64,000 bases of DNA from Flaccisagitta enflata (Eukaryota > Chaetognatha > Sagittoidea > Aphragmophora): positions 186,001 through 250,000 of the forward strand of contig OZ231127.1 of assembly GCA_965153355.1 (NCBI GenBank). The letters are read 5' to 3'. The notes under the pieces were generated by a model, which was not told the origin of the DNA, did no database searches, and worked only from the letters and a program-made list of their open reading frames with translations. How positions within the stretch are numbered: the first letter of the stretch is position 1; each line of letters opens with the position of its first letter. A program made the position numbers and the translations under genes. This document shows, piece after piece, positions 58,048-64,000 of the stretch.

Positions 58048-58504
58048 CCGCCAGAAAACAAAATTTATGACCCCACGTGACCTTAAACCGAAATCAGCGA
58101 GCCTTTAGAGTTAACAAAGGAATTAAAGAGAAATTGATTCCCCTTAAAAAAAGAACCTTATTTTCTTTGTTATTTTCAAAGGGTTGCTGCCGATGGTTTT
58201 AGGCCACAGAGAGCCATGAATTTTTTCCTCCAGGCTTCCACCGTTATTTCACACATTTTCATTCATTGCCATTGGCTGTCAGATAACTTCGGTCATTTTT
58301 TGCTGACCGTATTGTACACGCTTTCAGTTGAGAGACGTATAATTTTTGTGCGTCTTGAGCTCATGAGTTTTCCTTGATTTACTTTTGTTTGATGCTGGAT
58401 GGATATGTCCCACGGGGAGCCAAATAAGATGAATTCCTTTTCATACTCAATTATCAGTAAGCTTGCAAAACCAAAGCAACCTTAGTACTAATAACTGATC
58501 ACTA

Positions 58505-59395
58505 ACCCCCATTCTATTTTCAGAATATGAACGTAGTCATCCTTTTTGGCATACCATGGATCCAGTACAGTCCTTTATGTGCTAACACTATCCCTTTATT
58601 CTATTTCCACATAATGAACATAGTCATCTAGTACAGTCCTTTGTGTTCAAACATTAGGCCCCCCCCATTTTATTTCATGATATGAACATCATCATCATTT
58701 TTGGCATACCATGCATCTAATACAATCTTTTGACCATTAACCCTTCATCTTATTTTCCCATTTTGAATAAAGTCACCATTTTTGGGGTACCGTGTATGTA
58801 GTTCAGTCCTTTGTGTGCGAGCATTAGCTCCCCATTTTATTTTCACATTATGAACGTAGCCAGCATGCATCACATACACATACAGTCCTTTGCGTGTGAG
58901 CATTAGCCCCCCTATTCTTTTTTCATATCATGAACATAGTCATCATTTTTGGCGTACCATGCATCTAGTACAGTCCTTTGTGTGCGAGCATTAGCCCCCA
59001 TGTGCGAGCATTAGCCCCCATTCTATTTTCACATTATGAATAAAGTAATCATTTTCGGCATACCATGCATCTATTACAGTCCTTTGTATGCGAGCATTAG
59101 CCCTTCATTCTATTTTCACATTATGAATAAAGTCATCATTTTCGGCATACCATGCATCTATTACAGTCCTTTGTATGCGAGCATTAGCCATTCATTCTTT
59201 TTTCACATTATGAACGTAGTCATCATTTTATGCGAACCATACATATAGTACAGTCCTTTGTTAGCAAGCATTAGCCCCTTATTCTATTTTCACATTATGA
59301 ACTAGTCATCACTTTTGGTATACCATATATCACGTACAGTCCTTTGTGTGCTAGCATTAGCCCCCCCCATTCTATTTTCACATTATGAACAGGAG
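58505..59395. repeat. Tandem array, about 87-bp unit, 9-10 copies
   Basis: The unit is ttctattttcacattatgaa, (c/t)atagtcatcatttttggca, taccatgcatctagtacagt, cctttgtgtgcgagcattag followed by cccc. Copies vary between 80 and 105 bases. The two units at 59030-59190 are nearly identical and keep a short frame open. Confidence 0.9.
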
Positions 59396-60486
59396 CTTAG
59401 CGGTCATAAAGATCCCAGAGTCGTGTGAGTCCATAACTGCTCATAATCTGAGTCCAATTTTTTTCTCTTTCCCGTTCTTCTTCTTCCTTTCGGGTTTGTA
59501 TGGATAGCGGCCTAAAAAGCGGATAGCTCATAGGAACATTTCTATCATCTTGCCATTCTGATAATGACATTCACACACAGTAAAGCTGATCTTCACACAT
59601 ATTAAACTCATAAGTCATAAGTCATGTCTGGCTTTTATTACTCGCTTTGATCTTAGATTGAAACATCTTACTACCTTGGAAATAAGTTTGTTGGCGAGCT
59701 GAGAAATCCCCATTGAGATGACAAAAAAGTATAATCAAAGTACCAAAAACAGAACTGATTCATTAAGACATCTCCTTAGGCCCCATTTGACAGCTTTTTA
59801 TAACTGGGAAAGCTTTGACAAAGCGATGGAAGGCATTAGGGCTTTACAGGTTTTCAGACTTACATTATGATATTTTCAAGCCTGCCATCAAAGTATATTT
59901 AGTCTTACATTTCTGCAACCTATACAGTATTCCTTAATAGCTGTGACATGAACCGTTTATGACCAAGCTAACAAGTATATCTGTCTCAAATCGGGGTTGT
60001 GCTGATACTTATATGCGAGCATTGGACTTTTTCTAAACTATAAAGTTTGTCTTTTAAAAAGAGAAAAAAATCAGATTGCCATTTTTTTTTCCATTTAACT
60101 GTTGTGGTGATAATTTTCGTTTTGCTCTCATTTCTAAACGGTTTGAGCTATGTAATTGGTGTTGGTGGCATTTGAAAGAAAATTCAATGTAGTTTTAAAA
60201 TCTCACCAATTTAATTTAGATTCCTGCATGATTGAAGCAGCTATGTACAGTTAAGTTCGCCGACAAACTTATTTCCTAGGTAGTATTAAGTCTGATAAAT
60301 ACCCTCAAAGGCTTCTTCGGTTCCTTTCTCTGTCTATTGATCTATTTCCGTTTTATTCTGTGTTTTAGGTATAAATTCTTACCTTTAAGGGTTTGCAGTT
60401 CATTGTAGGTGAGGTTCACTTCCATTTGTACTTTCCCCCTCACCGTCTTCTACATCTGACCCATATTCTCTTTTCCTATCTGTTCT
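59396..60486. other. No gene or element recognised
   Basis: AT-rich, ordinary complexity, no long frame on either strand. Confidence 0.5.
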
Positions 60487-60828
60487 TTTAGTCACGGACA
60501 CGCGACTCTACACCTTGTCTGTTTGTCGGTCAGTCTGTAACATTTTTAGTTGCATGCACGCGACTTTACAACCCGCTTTGTCCGTCCGTCGGTCGGTGAG
60601 TCGGTTGGTTGGTCGGTCGGTCGGTCACATTTTACTTTTTTTTATGATTTTATTTCTTTGACCTCACAACTCTTGCCCAAATGGTCTAGTGACCTCAAAT
60701 ATGGCCCCTGCCCACCCGCACGCGACTTCGGTAGCCGTGTATCCGGCCTTGTTGAATTCCAAACGGTTTTCGCCCTGCTGCTTCTGCCCAACCGTCTGCG
60801 ACTGGATTGCCGTGTATCCGGCCTTGTT
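60487..60828 (+). mobile_element. Cluster of three subfamily A pieces
   Basis: A 5' fragment (60487-60546: agtcacggacacgcgac stem, tctacaccttgtctg) is followed directly by a complete copy (60547-60753: TTAGTTGCATGCACGCGAC to GGCCTTGTT). A 3' fragment then ends with its own GCCG-tgtatc-CGGC and CTTGTT at 60828. This looks like one element inserted into another. Confidence 0.75.
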
Positions 60829-61194
60829 TCCCTCTATCCTCTCTCGACACCCCCTCCTTCCACCTCCGTGCTCTAAGTTCTTTCATCTGAACAAAAACAC
60901 TGAATGTTTGGTTTAATTTAAATTTTTAAATTTTTTGTACTTCATTTTATTAAACAAAATGTTTCTCTAAATTCAAGTCTAGGTGAAGATACAAGATCTG
61001 CAATCATCGGGAAACTCATTATTACCAACAATCTAGTATTTTAGTCATTTGGATGTAAGGTTTCCTAATAAAATCATGAATTATAGAAAAAACATGCAGC
61101 GCTTTTTTCCATATGCCTTTCTCTGGCTCCCCTCATCACTCTTCCCCCTCATCCAACATTTGCTCCCACTGCTTCATCCTCTGTCATGGCGGTC

Positions 61195-61385
61195 TTCAGT
61201 CACGTGCACGCGACTCGACAACCCGCCGTGTCCGACTGTCCGTCAGATGGTCAGTCCGTCACACTTTGTTTTTTTAAGTGTTTGGGGGTAGTGTTCTGCT
61301 CCTGCCCGAATGCTTGGTTAGCCTTTTTGATCATTGTCCCTGCCCACCCACACGCGAGTTGGGTAGCGCTGTATCCGGCCTTGTT
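61195..61385 (+). mobile_element. Subfamily A Helentron/pearl-like element, full length
   Basis: TTCAGTCACGTGCACGCGAC, TCGACAACCCGCCGTGTCC, a very short microsatellite, a body with ctcctgcccgaatgct and ctgcccacccacacgcga, and the terminus tatccggccttgtt. Confidence 0.75.
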
Positions 61386-61482
61386 TTCATTCTGACTAAA
61401 ACGGCGCTGAGGTTCCGACGGCCGGTTTGAACACCAGTCAACCACTTTATTTGCATGGACATAATGGATTTAGTGACCGAGT

Positions 61483-61600
61483 GAATGTGTGTTCACGCTT
61501 TAGACCCGATCAATGGGGAGGATTGTGTTTATTTTCATTTCTAGAAACACACCCTTATTGACTACGTGCACGTGAATGTGTGTTCACGCTGTAAACGCGA
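61483..61600. repeat. Duplicated E-family fragment
   Basis: gtgaatgtgtgttcacgct and gatcaatgggga occur twice, about 88 bases apart, with tttctagaaacacaccc between. These are parts of an E-family 3' half. Confidence 0.6.
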
Positions 61601-61644
61601 TCAATGGGGAATTTCGCGATCAACGTCGTCACTGGAAACACTGA

Positions 61645-61881
61645 GGGCGTGTTTCTAGTGAGCACCAAAAACGCGTTTGTTCCTGTGAAACGCGATAAAA
61701 GTGTGGACACATATTCAAGAATTTCAACCGTCCAACGAGGGAGTGAGCGAAGTGAGTGAGCAAGCCTGTAAACGGAGCGTTGCGAAGCAAGTGAGCGGAG
61801 GGAGCAGTGCGAGCGAACAAACGTAGCGAGCGACCGAGTGGCCCTTTCAAAACGCGATCGTCTTTGACTAGAAACGCCCCC
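61645..61881 (-). mobile_element. E-family short element
   Basis: Plus strand: gggcgtgtttctagtgagca, gtttgttcctgtgaaacgcg, gacacatattcaagaatttc, gagcgaccgagtggcccttt, gactagaaacgccccc. Complete with both ends. Confidence 0.78.
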
Positions 61882-62062
61882 AAGTGTGACACCCTCAGTG
61901 ACCGCGTGGTACTTTGACTCCCAGACCGGTTATCGGGGATTTTTTTTTCGGCATAACGCCTTCATAGGCGACTTATGGTTAAATACTCACAGCCGCTCAC
62001 TTTTTTGATATCAAAATAGATGTTCTATACCAACATAGACGACTCTCACCGTGAGAAAAAAG

Positions 62063-62076
62063 AGAGAGAGAGAGAG

Positions 62077-62161
<85 letters not shown>
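62063..62161. repeat. (GA)n microsatellite
   Basis: GA with one gaat interruption near 62078. Confidence 0.97.
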
Positions 62162-62165
<4 letters not shown>

Positions 62166-62183
62166 TAGTATTTGTTCCGTTTT

Positions 62184-62294
62184 TAAAGTCACGGACACAC
62201 GACTTTATACCTTGCTGTGTCCGTCCGAGCGGATTTTGCATGACTGCCCTTGCCAAACCCTCTGCGACTGTCCTGTAGTATATCCGGCCTTGTT
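62184..62294 (+). mobile_element. Subfamily A element, microsatellite nearly absent
   Basis: aaagtcacggacacacgac stem, tttataccttgctgtgtccg, then straight into the body (actgcccttgccaaaccctc) and the terminus tatccggccttgtt. It shows the plan without an expanded ACGG tract. Confidence 0.68.
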
Positions 62295-62465
62295 TCTTCA
62301 TCAAGAAGATCAAGGGCTCTAAAATTAGGTTGCATTTACAAACCCCCACCCATAGCTTAGTAAGAGATACAATCCCTATCCCTTTTCTTTCCCACAAAGA
62401 GTAAGATCAACAAACAGAATGAGAAGAAGCTAGAAGACGGGCTGACAGATAAGCAGACATATCCA

Positions 62466-62512
<47 letters not shown>
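62466..62512. repeat. Poly(A), about 47 bases
   Basis: Uninterrupted A followed by cgaaacgtaacgaacgaaat repeats. No retroposed gene was found upstream of it on the plus strand. Confidence 0.95.
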
Positions 62513-62513
<1 letters not shown>

Positions 62514-62774
62514 GAAACGTAACGAACGAAATGAAACGAAACGAAAAAACAACCTTAAGACAGAAATGTGAAGCGTACATTGTTAGAGTCATGGAAACAC
62601 CAGATAGTATTGTGTTGCAGACACAAGTCACTGCATAGATAAGTTTTCTTCCCCATTTTGCCGTGTTTCAAGGTGTGTGTTACATTCATCTGTGAGTAAC
62701 AATTTCCTAAGCTTTTCACTGAGAAATTCTTACGTTTCTGTTTGCTCTGTCTAGTATTTTTCCCCTTTTTGGGC

Positions 62775-63229
62775 AGGGGCCCCAAAGGGAACGAAGTCAT
62801 GTAGAACATAGGAGGACTTTCATTCGTCCTTCTGTCCGTCCTTTTGTCCCCCTCAAAATCAGACCTCTCAAGCCAAAAATGAGCCCTATCAGGCCTTGGA
62901 TCATCTGAGGGCCTGAAATCTCAATGACCTAGGAACCCCTTTATTCTACAGGACTTCCTCTCCTTCAGGCCCACCAGTCATCTCAGGCATCTCTGGCCTT
63001 TAAGTAACTCTCTCAAGCCTCAAATTTGATCTCCAGGCTTTAAGATTAGCCTCCAGGGAATCCACAGGCCATCATATTCCCTCTTCAGCACCTTATCAAT
63101 TGACTCATAATGGGGCGAACAAAACTACCCAGGTGTTCTACGGGACTTTTTCCACTTCAGAGCTGCTGCCTTGCTTCCCCTCACTCAAATTTTCTATCAT
63201 GCAAAGCAGGGCGACGGGTATCGTTGACC
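62775..63229. mobile_element. Family G element, degenerate
   Basis: It starts gggcaggggccccaaaggga, then acgaagtcatgtagaacata and ttcattcgtccttctgtccg. It ends with cagagctgctgccttgcttc and gggcgacgggtatcgttgacc, matching the outer end of the copy at 11233. Its inner repeats are decayed. Confidence 0.65.
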
Positions 63230-63281
63230 TCATATTACCCTTGGCATACCTGTTTTTCTTTATTCTAAACATTGCAGAGAT

Positions 63282-63282
<1 letters not shown>

Positions 63283-63323
<41 letters not shown>
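63283..63323. repeat. (GA)n microsatellite
   Basis: About 40 bases of GA. Confidence 0.96.
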
Positions 63324-63324
<1 letters not shown>

Positions 63325-63469
63325 ATACATACAAGGTAGAAGCACGATTTTGAGTAATAGGAGCCAGGAAATGGAAGATCATGCTGATAAAAAAGGTAAG
63401 ACGGTCGACAAAGATAATGAAGCAGAATATGAGGAAGGCAGAGAAAGCAGAGGGGATGAGGGAAAACGT

Positions 63470-64000
63470 GAAGAGGGTGGAAAGAGAGGTAAGGGGTGGA
63501 AAGACATAAAGAGGGTGGGAATGGAGTTAGGGGTGGGAAGAGAGGTAAGGGTGGGAAGACATGAAAAGGGTGGGAATGAAGTTAGGGGTGGGAAGAGAGG
63601 TAAGGGTGGGAAGACATGAAGAGGGTGGGAATGAAGTTAGGGGTGGGAAGAGAGGTAAGGGGTAGGAAGACATGAAGAGGGTGGGAATGGAGTTAGGGGT
63701 GGGAAGAGAGGTAAGGGGTAGGAAGACATGAAGAGGGTGGGAATGGAGTTAGGGGTGGGAAGAGAGGTAAGGAAAGGGAAGACACGAAGATGGTGGGAAT
63801 GGAGTTAGGGGTGGGAAGAGAGGTAAGGAGTGGGAAGACATGAAGAGGGTGGGAATGAAGTTAGGGGTGGGAAGAGAGGTAAGGGTGGGAAGACATGAAG
63901 AGGGTGGGAATGAAGTGAGGGGTGGGAAGAGAGGTAAGGGGTAGGAAGACATGAAGAGGGTGGGAATGGACTTAGGGGTGGGAAGAGAGGTAAGGAAAGG
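63470..64000. repeat. Minisatellite, 56-bp unit, running off the window
   Basis: The unit is gaggtaaggggtaggaagac, atgaagagggtgggaatgga, gttaggggtgggaaga. About nine copies are visible, some with internal deletions of 1-2 bases. The array reaches the last base, so its full length is unknown. Confidence 0.95.

Noticed and set aside
62407-62512. Processed retrocopy ending in poly(A)
   Set aside because: No coding or RNA-gene-like sequence precedes the A run, and the following cgaaacg repeats suggest simple-repeat growth.

Overview
This is a stretch of a repeat-laden eukaryotic nuclear genome, most likely an invertebrate animal. Coding exons are few, some carry GT/AG splice borders, and the rest is long simple-sequence DNA (AAC, CT/GA, CA/GT, AATG, GAAA, ACGG), minisatellites and small non-autonomous transposons. 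There are no operons, Shine-Dalgarno sites or tRNA/rRNA genes that I can see. The phylum cannot be fixed from this window. Helentron/pearl-like elements with ACGG microsatellites recall those described in molluscs, but that is only a hint.

Layout. 0-9 kb: a transposon-protein remnant, a 617-bp foldback element, a RING-H2 gene on the minus strand (3489-4283), 58- and 63-bp minisatellites and a second foldback element. 9-15 kb: several small mobile elements, including one MITE nested inside another element. 15.3-19.4 kb: the main gene of the window, a 1372-codon uninterrupted ORF. 20-35 kb: microsatellites, MITEs and isolated candidate exons. 35-37 kb: tandem repeats, an inverted-repeat element and possible exons. 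37.4-43.7 kb: a hAT-like element with an 8-bp target duplication, which hosts an LTR retroelement, which in turn holds a 1.5-kb satellite-filled Helentron-like element and a 712-aa gag-like ORF. 43.7-47 kb: degenerate repeats and a 745-bp CT tract. 47.9-49.5 kb: two exons (plus one decayed duplicate exon) of an unrecognised minus-strand gene. 50-64 kb: minisatellites (21, about 30, 87 and 56 bp units) and more small elements.

The most interesting locus is 15307-19425. It encodes a signal peptide, a Toll-type leucine-rich-repeat ectodomain with two cysteine-capped blocks, one transmembrane helix, a degenerate kinase domain, and then a KEN ribonuclease domain of the IRE1/RNase L type in which the Tyr, Arg, Asn and His expected for catalysis are all present. 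This reads as a surface or endosomal sensor whose output would be RNA cleavage. I do not know this architecture as a characterised protein.

The second theme is the mobile DNA. At least three subfamilies of hairpin-bounded elements share one plan: a 5' stem-loop followed by TCTA, an ACGG-type microsatellite, then a 3' stem-loop followed by TTGTT. Their stems differ in sequence but remain paired.
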